DNA of 64,000 nt. Source: SG-bin9 sp049323835. Its GTDB lineage: Bacteria > Pseudomonadota > Alphaproteobacteria > Rhizobiales > Xanthobacteraceae. The DNA lies in NCBI GenBank assembly GCA_049323835.1, contig JBMOOJ010000056.1:1-64000 (forward strand), given 5' to 3'. Positions 1 through 8,900 of the stretch are shown here, one piece after another (the stretch's first letter is position 1; every line of letters begins with the position of its first letter). The translations under genes and the position numbers were made by a program. The notes under the pieces are model-generated. The model did not search any database, was not told the origin of the DNA, and saw only the letters and a list, made by a program, of their open reading frames with translations.

Positions 1-327
1 GTAAGTGCGGGTGGACCCGGACGGAATGGTGCGGGCGATCTCATAGACCCTGCGGTTGAGCGCGGGCAGGCCGTCCATGTCGAGCGCGATGGCCGACAAC
101 TCGCTCTCTTCGCCGCGCAGATGCGCCGCAATCCGTTCGATCGCGTCCTGCACGTCCGGCGGTGGCAATGTCGCTTCGACAAGATCGGGGCGGCGGCGGG
201 TCAGCCAGCTGCGCGTATCGCGCTCGCCGTAGCCGGGAAGCTGCGTCGCCAAAAGGCCGTTCTCACCCCAGGCGATGCCGCAGGGGCCGATGGCCGTCTC
301 GAAGATGGTGAAGCCGCTTTCCGCCAT
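1..327 (-). CDS. ogt: Methylated-DNA--protein-cysteine methyltransferase, N-terminal part (cut by window edge)
   Basis: Only the first 109 codons are inside the window; the gene runs off the left edge. Read on the minus strand from the ATG at 327, it opens MAESGFTIFETAIGPCGIAW and ends at the edge with VYEIARTIPSGSTRTY. That is the VYxxxRxIPxGxTxTY motif at the start of the DNA-binding domain of O6-alkylguanine-DNA alkyltransferases. The family removes alkyl groups from guanine O6 onto a cysteine in a PCHR motif, which would lie beyond the edge and is not seen here. The N-terminal part is the small Ada/Ogt ribonuclease-like domain. An AGCAGGA stretch lies upstream of the start. Ogt rather than Ada is inferred because no AraC-type domain precedes it. 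Confidence 0.85.
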   Translation of the reverse strand, partial: MAESGFTIFETAIGPCGIAWGENGLLATQLPGYGERDTRSWLTRRRPDLVEATLPPPDVQDAIERIAAHLRGEESELSAIALDMDGLPALNRRVYEIARTIPSGSTRTY

Positions 328-423
328 ACGCTTAATGTAAATCCTGCTGGAAGAAGGGGAAGCCTGTCTTGCCGGTTGCGACAGGCTTAACTGTTCGCTG
401 CTGACAGAACTTGGCAATAATTG

Positions 424-476
424 CGGGCGGTTTACCGCCCGTTTCCTGTTTACCTCTCCCCGTTCACGGGGAGAGG
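424..476. repeat. Stem-loop plus short family A palindrome between ogt and the antiporter gene
   Basis: Two adjacent hairpins. Bases 424-441 form a perfect stem (CGGGCGGT, loop TT, ACCGCCCG). Bases 453-476 form CCTCTCCCCG, loop TTCA, CGGGGAGAGG, the core of the palindromic repeat family found at many other gaps in this window. Neither has a clear T-run in the direction of the minus-strand genes, so a terminator role is possible but not shown. Confidence 0.7.
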
Positions 477-481
477 GAGAT

Positions 482-2215
482 TTACGGCAACACCTCGTTG
501 CGCTCGCGCAACTGCGCGTCGATGTCGGCGCGCTGGTCGTCAAGCAGACCCTTGTCGGCGGCATTGATGGCGGCGACGAGTTCGTGGGCTTCGCCGAGCC
601 GCGTCACGGTGACATAGTCGGCACCGGCGTCGTAAAGATCCTGCACGCCGGACAAGAGATCGGCGACTGCGAAGATTTTCGCTTTCGGATTGAGCGCGCG
701 CACCTGCTTCACCAGCTTGGCGTTGGTCGTGCCCTTCAGAATCCAGTCCGGCACGCTGGAGATGACGATCTCCGCATGCTCCAGCCCCGCATGCATCAGC
801 GTGTCGGTGTTGCTGATATCGCCGTAAGTGACCTTGACGCCGCGATCGGTGAGGTTGCGATAGACGTTCGGATTGAAGTCAATCACGCCGATCTGGTCGA
901 GCAGCGGCTTGTTCTGCTTTTCGATCTCGCTGATCAGCGCGCTTGCCGTGCGGAAGAAGCCGAGCAGCAGGATGCGCGAGGGCTCGCCGTGGCCGCCGTG
1001 CCCGCCCCCGTCGCCGTGCGCGTCGTCCTTGTGATCGAGGTCGCGCAGACCGAGCCGTTTGAGGATGCCGACGGCGGCGCGGGTGATCGGATCGCTCTGG
1101 GTCATCACGAAGGTCGAGAGCACCGCAAGCAGCACGAACGCGAATGACGCCGCGCTCGACGTTTCAGTGGAGATGTGCCCGGCCGTGATGCCGACGCCGA
1201 GCACAACCAGCGAGAACTCGCTGATCTGCGCGAGATTGATCGCCGGCAACAGGCTCGCGCGCAGGCCTTGCTGCATGAAGTAGAGCGGCGTGAACACCGT
1301 CAGCGTGCGGCTGATCACCGTGAACGCGGCGATCACCAGCGCCAGCCACAGCACCGACAGGGTCGGAATCGGGATGGTCATGCCGAGCGTGACGAAGAAC
1401 AGCGTGATGAAGAAGTCCCGCAGGGTCGTCACCTTGGCGGTGACGTCGAGCGCGTAGGGGAAGGTCGAGAGCGACACGCCGGCGACCAGCGCGCCCATCT
1501 CGCGCGAGAGGTGCAGTTTCTCGGCGACTTCGGCGACGAGGAAGCACCAGGCGAGCGCGCCGAGCAGCACCAGTTCGGGCCGGCGCGCGATCTGGTGGAA
1601 CAGCCATGGCAGCACATAGCGGCTGACCGCGAGCGCGGAGGCGACCAGCACGACGACGCGGGCGATCGACAGCGCGATGACGCTGACCTGCAAATTGTCG
1701 AGGCTCGGCTGGATGGCGAGGAACAGAATCGCGAACACGTCCTGCAACACCAGCACGCCGAGGGTGATGCGGCCGGGCAAGGTGTCGAGCTCGCGCTTCT
1801 CGTACAGCACCTTGACGATGATGACCGTGCTGGAGAGCGCGGCGGCGACGCAAAGATAGAGCGCATCCCAGCGCGGGCCGCCGAACGCCATTCCGATCAG
1901 GGTGAAGAATGCGATGCCGAGAATGACGCCGCCGATGAGCTGCACGCCCGCGCCGATGAGAATGACGCTGCCGGCGCGGATGATCTTCTTCAGGTCGATC
2001 TCGAGGCCGATCATGAACAGCATGAAGATCAGGCCGAGTTCGGAGATTGTCTTGATCGATTCCTGCGACTCGATCCACTTCATGCCGTAGGGGCCGATGA
2101 CGAAGCCGCCGATGAGATAGGCGAGAATCAGCGGCTGGCGGAAGAAATGCGCAGCCAGTCCCAGGACCCAGGCAAACAGGATACAGAGAGTGATGTCGTG
2201 GATCAGCCCGTGCAT
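482..2215 (-). CDS. Cation:proton antiporter, CPA2/Kef-type, with C-terminal RCK domain
   Basis: Predicted inner-membrane monovalent cation/H+ antiporter of 577 residues. Residues 1 to about 385 are a run of 11-13 hydrophobic segments with the CPA2 pattern FRQPLILAYLIGGFVIGPYG near the start and SRTLTVFTPLYFM later. The rest is a cytosolic TrkA-N/RCK module beginning at RILLLGFFRTAS. A glycine/histidine-rich linker (GDGGGHGGHG, near residue 405) joins the two. The usual GxGxxG nucleotide motif of RCK domains is GFFRTA here, so classical NAD binding is doubtful. The likely role is K+ or Na+ efflux and pH control. The exact ion and any regulatory ligand cannot be read from sequence. It stands alone, with repeats on both sides. 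Confidence 0.88.
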   Translation of the reverse strand: MHGLIHDITLCILFAWVLGLAAHFFRQPLILAYLIGGFVIGPYGMKWIESQESIKTISELGLIFMLFMIGLEIDLKKIIRAGSVILIGAGVQLIGGVILGIAFFTLIGMAFGGPRWDALYLCVAAALSSTVIIVKVLYEKRELDTLPGRITLGVLVLQDVFAILFLAIQPSLDNLQVSVIALSIARVVVLVASALAVSRYVLPWLFHQIARRPELVLLGALAWCFLVAEVAEKLHLSREMGALVAGVSLSTFPYALDVTAKVTTLRDFFITLFFVTLGMTIPIPTLSVLWLALVIAAFTVISRTLTVFTPLYFMQQGLRASLLPAINLAQISEFSLVVLGVGITAGHISTETSSAASFAFVLLAVLSTFVMTQSDPITRAAVGILKRLGLRDLDHKDDAHGDGGGHGGHGEPSRILLLGFFRTASALISEIEKQNKPLLDQIGVIDFNPNVYRNLTDRGVKVTYGDISNTDTLMHAGLEHAEIVISSVPDWILKGTTNAKLVKQVRALNPKAKIFAVADLLSGVQDLYDAGADYVTVTRLGEAHELVAAINAADKGLLDDQRADIDAQLRERNEVLP

Positions 2216-2417
2216 TCCCGGTTCAGCCCCGCAGCCCCGTCAAGGTGTATGTTATTGGTATTTCAAGGGTATAACCGGACATCGCGCCAAGATCAATTTG
2301 CAGGTATCCGGTGCCACCGTGGTCGCGGCGATTTGTCCTCGATTAGACGGTGGCTGACGCATCCGCTCAAGCGTGCCTTTCGTCATTCCGGGGCGCGCGA
2401 CACAGCGCTTTCCTCTT

Positions 2418-2506
2418 CGTCATTGCCGGGCTTGACCCGGCAATCCATCTATCGGCGCCTCGGATCAATCGAAGATGGATCACCGGGTCAAGCCCGGTGA
2501 TGACGA
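2418..2506. repeat. Family B palindromic repeat (GTCATTGCCGGGCTTGACCC type)
   Basis: An outer inverted repeat CGTCATTGCCGGGCTTGA ... TCAAGCCCGGTGATGACG encloses a second one, CCATCT ... AGATGG. The same architecture recurs at 11329-11439, 22662-22752, 45643-45730 and 60238-60324, always between genes. Likely a REP/BIME-like non-autonomous element. Confidence 0.85.
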
Positions 2507-2518
2507 CTGAAAACGTTG

Positions 2519-3050
2519 CAGCGCCTCGCGTCTCATTGCTCCATTGCCCCCCAGGACGTGCGCGATCACCCCTGTTCTTTGCGGCGCGGGGGCGCCGGAG
2601 TCCGTTTCCGCCCTCAAGCACGCGCGCTTGAGGTGTTCCTCATTCGCGCCCTCAAAAAATGAGGGCGCGCGGAACGCCGGACGCATCGTGCGTCCGCAGC
2701 CCTGCGTGCAAAGTGAGAAAGCACACAGGCAGAGTCACCACGGATGCCGAACATTCGTCCGGCGTTCCGCACGCAGTGGGCTTCCGGCTTGCTTCGTGCT
2801 CTCCCCGGCGGCGATTGATACGCTTGGGTTCGTCACCGTCGGGCCGGACTTGGTGTTCCGCATCGACATGCGGAACGTCCGCCCCTTGATGCCAGCGACG
2901 GGCATCGGGACCACACGACTTGGGCCGTCCGCCTGCGTGATGCACGTCTGACATCGCGCACGCGGCCACCGCATCCCGCCCCGCGCATCGTGACGATCGC
3001 GAAACGCCCCTCAATGTGGGGCAGGACACGAACATCATAAGCGAGGTTCG
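2519..3050. repeat. Long structured non-coding stretch, probable dispersed repeat of this lineage
   Basis: The 1.07 kb between the antiporter gene and the YjbQ gene holds no convincing gene. Open frames in it are short, lie on both strands and have no recognisable protein. It contains strong inverted repeats, such as GCGCCCTCA/TGAGGGCGC near 2646-2668 and CGGACGCA/TGCGTCCG just after. From memory, stretches with the same landmarks (GCACACAGGCAGAG, CTTCGTGCTCTCCCCGG, CACACGACTTGG, GTGACGATCGCGAA) occur repeatedly in Bradyrhizobium and Rhodopseudomonas genomes; I could not verify this here. It may be a structured RNA or a mobile-element remnant. Limits are approximate. Confidence 0.5.
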
Positions 3051-3110
3051 AGAGGCGGGGATAACTCGGCGCACGATTTAATGTTGATGAACGGAAGCAG
3101 CGGCTTTGAA

Positions 3111-3222
3111 CCTCGCCCCGCTTGCGGGGAGAGGTCGGCGAGCATAGCGAGCCGGGTGAGGGGCAAATCGCTGATACGCCTACCCCCTCACCCCAACCCT
3201 CTCCCCGCGGGCGGGGAGAGGG
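3111..3222. repeat. Family A palindromic repeat (CTCTCCCCG...CGGGGAGAGG), two-hairpin form
   Basis: It starts CCTCGCCCCGCTTGCGGGGA, runs through GGGTGAGGGGC, then the inverse CCCCTCACCCC, and ends CCTCTCCCCG...CGGGGAGAGG. The two hairpins are themselves arranged as an inverted pair. It lies just upstream of the YjbQ-family start. Confidence 0.88.
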
Positions 3223-3290
3223 AGCGATCGCGTCCGCACGCTCCGCTGTTCAAGCATGATATCCTCGCGCGGGAATCGGAGCCGCCCTGC

Positions 3291-3728
3291 ATGCAGTCCA
3301 GCCAGAACGTCAGCGTCACCACATCAACGATCGCAATCAGCACGCCGGGCGAGAGCCTGACCAACATCACCGATCGGGTTCGGGCGTTTGTCGAGGACGC
3401 GAGGGCTTTGCACGGCAGCCTGTCGGTGTTCATCCGGCACACCTCCGCGTCGCTGACTGTCCAGGAGAATGCCGATCCGGACGTGTTGAAGGATCTGATC
3501 TCGGCGCTGAAGAAACTGGCGCCCGAGGGCGCGGGCTGGTGGCATCAGGCCGAGGGGCCTGACGACATGCCCGCGCACGTCAAGACGATGCTGACCTCGT
3601 GCAGCCTGACGATTCCTGTGATCGACGGCGAGATGGCGCTCGGCACCTGGCAGGCCATCTACCTGATCGAACATCGCGCCCGGCCGCATCAGCGCGAGAT
3701 TGTGTTGCAGTTCGTGGGGGTGAGTTGA
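3291..3728 (+). CDS. YjbQ family protein (UPF0047, secondary thiamine-phosphate synthase-like)
   Basis: A 145-residue protein matching the usual 130-145 length of the YjbQ/UPF0047 family. Seen motifs are the central FIRHTSASLTVQENADPDV (H-T-S-A-S-L and N-x-D) and the C-terminal GTWQAIYLIEHRARPHQREI; both blocks carry the conserved H, E and R residues of the family. Members are small trimeric proteins. E. coli YjbQ has weak thiamine-phosphate synthase activity, but the true role is unsettled. The ATG at 3291 was chosen because the longer reading upstream runs through the family A repeat at 3111-3222. It is a single gene with repeats on both sides. Confidence 0.88.
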   Translation: MQSSQNVSVTTSTIAISTPGESLTNITDRVRAFVEDARALHGSLSVFIRHTSASLTVQENADPDVLKDLISALKKLAPEGAGWWHQAEGPDDMPAHVKTMLTSCSLTIPVIDGEMALGTWQAIYLIEHRARPHQREIVLQFVGVS

Positions 3729-3742
3729 TGAACGACGCCGGT

Positions 3743-3853
3743 CGTCATCCTGAGGTGCGCGCACTTGCGCGCCTCGAAGGATGACACGCCAAGTTTTGAA
3801 GAATGGTAGCCGTCGCCATTCGAGGCTCGCTCCGCTCGCACCTCAGGGTGACG
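3743..3853. repeat. Family C palindromic repeat (GTCATCCTGAGGTGCG type)
   Basis: Begins CGTCATCCTGAGGTGCG and ends with the inverse CGCACCTCAGGGTGACGG. The inner parts GCGCCTCGAAGGATGAC and CATTCGAGGCTCGC also pair. Related copies lie at 43070-43204 and 56011-56109. Confidence 0.87.
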
Positions 3854-3918
3854 GATATCATTTGTCGTTTTAGGGTGCGCGAAGCGTGAGTATTAGCCAT
3901 TACCCTTGTGCGGATGCA

Positions 3919-4332
3919 TCACCGAGTTCCGATGATCACCACCAGTCGAGAAATGTGCTCAGAGAGCTTCCTCTTTGCGATTGTTGCTCGCCCTTGGTAA
4001 ACCGCTTCCGCAAAATCTAATAGCGCAATATCTTTTCCAAACTTTTCACGGAGCAGGCGCCTACCTGTAACAAGCTTATCGGCAACATCGCTTGCTGATT
4101 CTCCAGAGCTGTCTGTAAGAGCAGATAGAATAAATCGGAATCGAACTACTGTAGCGTCGTCAGTTCGCACGATTCGATCGGCATTGATGACCGCTAGCCG
4201 TTCTTCGATATTATCGGTATTCCTCGATATTAGTTCTTGTGCATCAATAGGATGAGATATGCAGATGAAGATCAACGTTGCCAAGAAAAGCTTTCGCGAT
4301 GTTGCGCTTGTTGGCCGTTCAATTGCCTCCAT
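3919..4332 (-). CDS. Small exported protein of unknown function in AT-rich islet
   Basis: About 137 residues; not recognised. The N-terminus has a basic stretch, a hydrophobic core (LFLATLIFICI) and a plausible cleavage site around IDAQE, so export to the periplasm is likely. The mature part is mainly helical, charged and without cysteines. Of two in-frame ATGs (4338 and 4332), the second has an AGGAG six bases upstream, while the first touches that AGGAG, so 4332 is preferred. Base use is far more AT-rich than in neighbouring genes, as for the divergent nuclease gene, so the two probably arrived together. The two starts are only about 30 bp apart. Confidence 0.6.
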   Translation of the reverse strand: MEAIERPTSATSRKLFLATLIFICISHPIDAQELISRNTDNIEERLAVINADRIVRTDDATVVRFRFILSALTDSSGESASDVADKLVTGRRLLREKFGKDIALLDFAEAVYQGRATIAKRKLSEHISRLVVIIGTR

Positions 4333-4361
4333 GTGCATCTCCTAGCTTTGAGAATGAACTG

Positions 4362-4946
4362 ATGTTTGGTCATGGCCCGTTCGGAACCAGCGCTTTCAGT
4401 GCATTGCCTGAAGAAATACCATCAGCTCAACTACCTGCTCTTATGATTTCGTCGCTCATAACTTTTGACTCTAAAGTAGCCGACGGGAGGCTGATAGCCT
4501 CCACGACTACGATTTGGGAAGAAATAGCACGCACTTTAGGCTCCGATTGGTCACAAGCCTTCAACATTCCTCCAGACAGATGGGAGGAGATAATCGCTGG
4601 AGCTTTCAAGAAAGATGGATACGACGAGGTGACTCTTACGCCTCGTTCCGGAGACCACGGTCGAGACGTAATTGCTGTTCGCCGCGGGGTTGGCAGTGTC
4701 CGAATTCTGGGATCGGTCAAAGCGTATGCTCCCACGCATCTTGTAACTAAGGAGCAGGTTCACTCGTTAATGGGTGTTGTAAATCTTGATCCGAATGCGT
4801 CGAAGGGAATCATAACGACAACTTCTGATTTTGCCCCAAAGATTCTGGAAGATAAAAATCTAGCTGCGGCCGTGCCGCATCGTATCGAACTGGTGAATGG
4901 CATAAAACTTAAGAAATGGCTCGACGGCCTTCGCTCAAGCGCCTGA
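4362..4946 (+). CDS. Mrr-like restriction endonuclease-fold protein in AT-rich islet
   Basis: About 194 residues from the ATG at 4362; a longer reading from 4278 would overlap the divergent gene. The C-terminal half resembles the Mrr/PD-(D/E)xK nuclease fold: a first helix with WEEIIAGAFKKDGY, then SGDHGRDVIAVRR with the motif aspartate, then ILGSVKAYAP with the motif lysine, and a later GIITTTSDF strand. The usual Q/E before VK is serine here, so activity is uncertain. Mrr proteins usually cut modified or foreign DNA. The N-terminal 80 residues (FGHGPFGTSAF...) are not recognised. Composition is AT-rich compared with flanking genes, pointing to transfer. No methylase or specificity gene is adjacent. 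Confidence 0.65.
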   Translation: MFGHGPFGTSAFSALPEEIPSAQLPALMISSLITFDSKVADGRLIASTTTIWEEIARTLGSDWSQAFNIPPDRWEEIIAGAFKKDGYDEVTLTPRSGDHGRDVIAVRRGVGSVRILGSVKAYAPTHLVTKEQVHSLMGVVNLDPNASKGIITTTSDFAPKILEDKNLAAAVPHRIELVNGIKLKKWLDGLRSSA

Positions 4947-4967
4947 CTTAAACTGAAGGCACAGCCC

Positions 4968-6776
<1,809 letters not shown>

Positions 6777-6847
6777 CGTGCTCCGCTTCCGAAGTTCGTC
6801 AGATATTTCGGCCCCTCTTGCGCGAACTTCGGAAGCGAAGGAGCACG
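6777..6847. repeat. Long bulged inverted repeat directly before lepA (doublet 1, part A)
   Basis: Left arm 6777-6798 reads CGTGCTCC then GCTTCCGAAGTTCG. Right arm 6823-6847 reads CGAACTTCGGAAGC, an unpaired GAA, then GGAGCACG. It has the same design and inner core as 8179-8254 but different outer arms that still pair. Its edge touches the lepA start codon and it holds the likely Shine-Dalgarno sequence. Confidence 0.85.
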
Positions 6848-6863
6848 ATCAACTTACAACTGG

Positions 6864-6940
6864 CAGGGCCGCTTTCGATTTGAAGCTACTCGGCTGGAAG
6901 AGCGGCAAGCGCTGTGAGGAGCTCCAAATCGGCGGCACTG
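6864..6940. repeat. Second bulged inverted repeat upstream of lepA (doublet 1, part B)
   Basis: Left arm 6864-6887 reads CAGGGCCGC, unpaired TTT, CGATTTGAAGCT. Right arm 6920-6940 reads AGCTCCAAATCG then GCGGCACTG. Pairing is complete except for the TTT bulge and two mismatches. It matches the design of 8268-8345. Confidence 0.8.
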
Positions 6941-6983
6941 CGTGGGCGGGGGATAGCATTGGGGTCGCCCTGCGGCAACCGGA

Positions 6984-7008
6984 GAAACCCCCGTTTGAAG
7001 GGGTTTTT
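6984..7008 (+). terminator. Terminator-like hairpin between lepA and the GNAT gene
   Basis: AAACCCC, a short loop, then GGGGTTTTT at 6984-7008: a short stem ending in a T-run on the plus strand. The rest of 6941-7142 shows no gene. Which transcript it would stop is unclear, because the upstream neighbour on this strand is only the repeat doublet. Confidence 0.4.
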
Positions 7009-7142
7009 GCAATCAATTCAGGCCATTGCCAGGAATGAGCCACACGCATGCGTCGGTTGACAGCAGATCGGGTGAACGTTTGTCTCGGTCGTGGAACTAA
7101 CCATGCGGAAGCTGGCTGATTGCGGGAGTTTGAAGTGCGGGA

Positions 7143-7718
7143 ATGTCTGACGGTGCGGCTTTGAACAGCGCGCCGGTTGTGATCGAGGCGATCGATGCGC
7201 CGACCCTGGACCAGCATATCGATGCGCTCGGCGCGATCCTGAACGGCTGCGTTCACGATGGCGCCAGCGTCGGCTTTATCCTGCCGTTCGGGATGGATGC
7301 GGCCCGGCGTTTTTTCCGCGAGAGCGTCCGCCCGGCCCTCGCCGGCGGCAAGCGGATCGTGCTGGTCGCCAAGATCAATGGCCAGGTGGTCGGCACCGGC
7401 CAGCTCAATCTCGATACCATGCCGAACCAGATGCATCGCGCCGATGTGATGAAGGTTCTGGTGTATCCGCGCTACCAGCGCCGCGGCATTGGCCGGGCCC
7501 TGATGGCCGAACTCGAGCAGATCGCGCGGCGTCTCGGCCGCACCGTGCTGGTGCTCGATACCATCGCCGGCGACAAGGCGGAGCCGCTGTATCTCTCGCT
7601 CGGCTATGAGGTCGCGGGCCGCATCCCGCTCTACGCCCGCGCGGCGCGCGAGGACAAGCTCGAGACCACGAGCGTGATGTTCAAGGTGCTCGACGCGAAT
7701 TTGCGGAAGACGCTGTAA
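7143..7718 (+). CDS. GNAT family N-acetyltransferase
   Basis: 191 residues. The GNAT acetyl-CoA-binding core is clear: a beta-4 strand LVYPRYQRR followed by the pyrophosphate loop RRGIGRALMAELEQIARRLG (Q/R-x-x-G-x-G/A), then VLDTIAGDKAEPLYLSLGYE, which is the typical end of the fold. An N-terminal extension of about 60 residues precedes it. The substrate cannot be inferred. It starts at an ATG following the gap with the lepA-side repeat doublet and converges with ptsH, separated by a family A repeat. Confidence 0.85.
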   Translation: MSDGAALNSAPVVIEAIDAPTLDQHIDALGAILNGCVHDGASVGFILPFGMDAARRFFRESVRPALAGGKRIVLVAKINGQVVGTGQLNLDTMPNQMHRADVMKVLVYPRYQRRGIGRALMAELEQIARRLGRTVLVLDTIAGDKAEPLYLSLGYEVAGRIPLYARAAREDKLETTSVMFKVLDANLRKTL

Positions 7719-7764
7719 CCGCGCTGGCAATAACCTCGGAATCGAAGAAGGTGGCCCATTCTAA

Positions 7765-7883
7765 CCTCTCCCCGTATACGGGGAGAGGTCGGATCGCATC
7801 AGCGATCCGGGTGAGGGGCAAGCACCTTGAAACGGAAACGGCCCCTCGCCCGCGACTCTCTCCCCGCACGCGGGGAGAGGGGG
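7765..7883. repeat. Family A palindromic repeat between the GNAT gene and ptsH
   Basis: CCTCTCCCCGTATACGGGGA leads a copy that continues through GGTGAGGGGC and CCCCTCGCCC to a second hairpin CTCTCCCCG...CGGGGAGAG. It sits between two convergent genes and could act as a bidirectional stop or mRNA-stabilising structure. Confidence 0.88.
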
Positions 7884-7889
7884 GTATCG

Positions 7890-8210
7890 CTACTCGTCTT
7901 CGTTGAACTTGTTGCCCATCAGCGTCGCCAGCGCGTCGACCACCTCCTGCGCCTGTGCGCCGGTGGCGGAGACGGTAATCGACGTGCCGATGCCGGCGGC
8001 CAGCATCATCAGCCCCATGATCGAGGTGCCGCCGACGGTCTCGCCGTTGCGCGTGACCTTTACGTCGGCGTCGAATTTCTCGACCATCTGCACGAACTTG
8101 GCCGAGGCCCGCGCGTGCAGGCCGCGCTTGTTGATGACGGGAATTTCGCGCGTCACAGCGCCGGAGGCTGATGGAGCACTAGTACCCGGTTTCCGAAGTT
8201 CGTGGTCCAT
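7890..8210 (-). CDS. ptsH: Phosphocarrier protein HPr (PTS)
   Basis: 106 residues, somewhat longer than the usual 85-90 because of an N-terminal tail. The phospho-accepting histidine lies in KRGLHARASAKFV (His32 here, equivalent to His15) and the regulatory serine in GGTSIMGLM (Ser63, equivalent to Ser46), the target of HprK encoded upstream. Alphaproteobacteria of this type have no sugar-transporting EIIC partners, so HPr is thought to act in a regulatory phosphorelay with EI-Ntr and EIIA. The ATG at 8210 falls in the loop of inverted repeat 8179-8254, and residues 2-11 (DHELRKPGTS) are encoded by its arm. A GTG at 8156 is an alternative start. Last gene of the chvI-chvG-hprK-EIIA-ptsH run. 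Confidence 0.95.
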   Translation of the reverse strand: MDHELRKPGTSAPSASGAVTREIPVINKRGLHARASAKFVQMVEKFDADVKVTRNGETVGGTSIMGLMMLAAGIGTSITVSATGAQAQEVVDALATLMGNKFNEDE

Positions 8211-8254
8211 CGCGGCAATCTCTCAAACGAACTTCGGAAACCAAAGGGTACTAG
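8179..8254. repeat. Long bulged inverted repeat overlapping the ptsH start (doublet 2, part A)
   Basis: Left arm 8179-8203 is CTAGTACCC then GGTTTCCGAAGTTCGT. Right arm 8227-8254 is ACGAACTTCGGAAACC, an unpaired AAA, then GGGTACTAG. Apart from the AAA bulge pairing is perfect. The ptsH ATG lies in the loop. Confidence 0.9.
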
Positions 8255-8267
8255 CAAATAATTGATG

Positions 8268-8345
8268 CTGGTATCGCTTTCGATCTGAAGTTCCTGATGA
8301 TGAGCGTGCAGAAACGGTGCAGGAACTTCAGATCGGCGATACCAG
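8268..8345. repeat. Second bulged inverted repeat between the EIIA gene and ptsH (doublet 2, part B)
   Basis: Left arm 8268-8296 is CTGGTATCGC, unpaired TTT, CGATCTGAAGTTCCTG. Right arm 8320-8345 is CAGGAACTTCAGATCG then GCGATACCAG. Pairing is perfect apart from the TTT bulge. It faces part A with 13 bases between them. Confidence 0.9.
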
Positions 8346-8363
8346 GTTCCGGCAGCGCCATCG

Positions 8364-8765
8364 TTATTTACCGGCGAGAACGCGGCTGGCGATGGTGACG
8401 TATTTGCGCCCGGCTTCCTGGGCGGCGGCGATGGCTTCGGGCAATGGCCGCTCCTCGCGAACCTTGGCGAGCTTCACCAGCATCGGCAGGTTGATCCCGG
8501 CGAGCACTTCCACCTTGGGACGGCTCATGCACGAGATCGCGAGGTTCGACGGCGTGCCGCCGAACATATCGGTGAGGATGGCGACGCCGTCGCCGCTATC
8601 GACACGATTGACAGCTTCGATGATGTCGCTCCGACAGAGGTCGGCATCATCTTCCGCACCGATCGTAATCGATTCGATTTGCTTTTGCGGACCCATGACA
8701 TGCTCGAGCGCTGCCCTGAACTCATCGGCAAGGCGCCCGTGGGTCACCAGAACGAGACCAATCAT
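8364..8765 (-). CDS. PTS mannose-type EIIA domain protein
   Basis: 133 residues, a single EIIA-Man domain. The phosphorylatable histidine is His9 in MIGLVLVTHGRLADEF; GVAILTDMFGGTPSNLA is the family's second conserved block, and the C-terminus has INLPMLVKLAK. It would accept phosphate from HPr and pass a signal rather than sugar, since no EIIB/C is nearby. In rhizobia the equivalent gene is called manX or ptsM. The ATG at 8765 was chosen over a longer reading because AGGAG lies seven bases upstream and the first residues then match the family. It lies between hprK and ptsH in a same-strand run. Confidence 0.93.
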   Translation of the reverse strand: MIGLVLVTHGRLADEFRAALEHVMGPQKQIESITIGAEDDADLCRSDIIEAVNRVDSGDGVAILTDMFGGTPSNLAISCMSRPKVEVLAGINLPMLVKLAKVREERPLPEAIAAAQEAGRKYVTIASRVLAGK

Positions 8766-8900
8766 CGAAGACTCCTCGCGGGTGCTTTTTGGTGCACCGC
8801 ACGAAAGGGCCACATCTTGACCATCCAGAGCCCCGTTGCAAGGGGGGATCTTGGCGCTGTCCTGCCGGAAAACGGCATGGATTGGAGAGCGGCGCCCGGC

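Noticed and set aside
2652..3074. Possible small genes in the 2.5-3.05 kb stretch
   Set aside because: Open frames occur on both strands with no start signals and no protein-like sequence; the region is better explained by a non-coding repeat.
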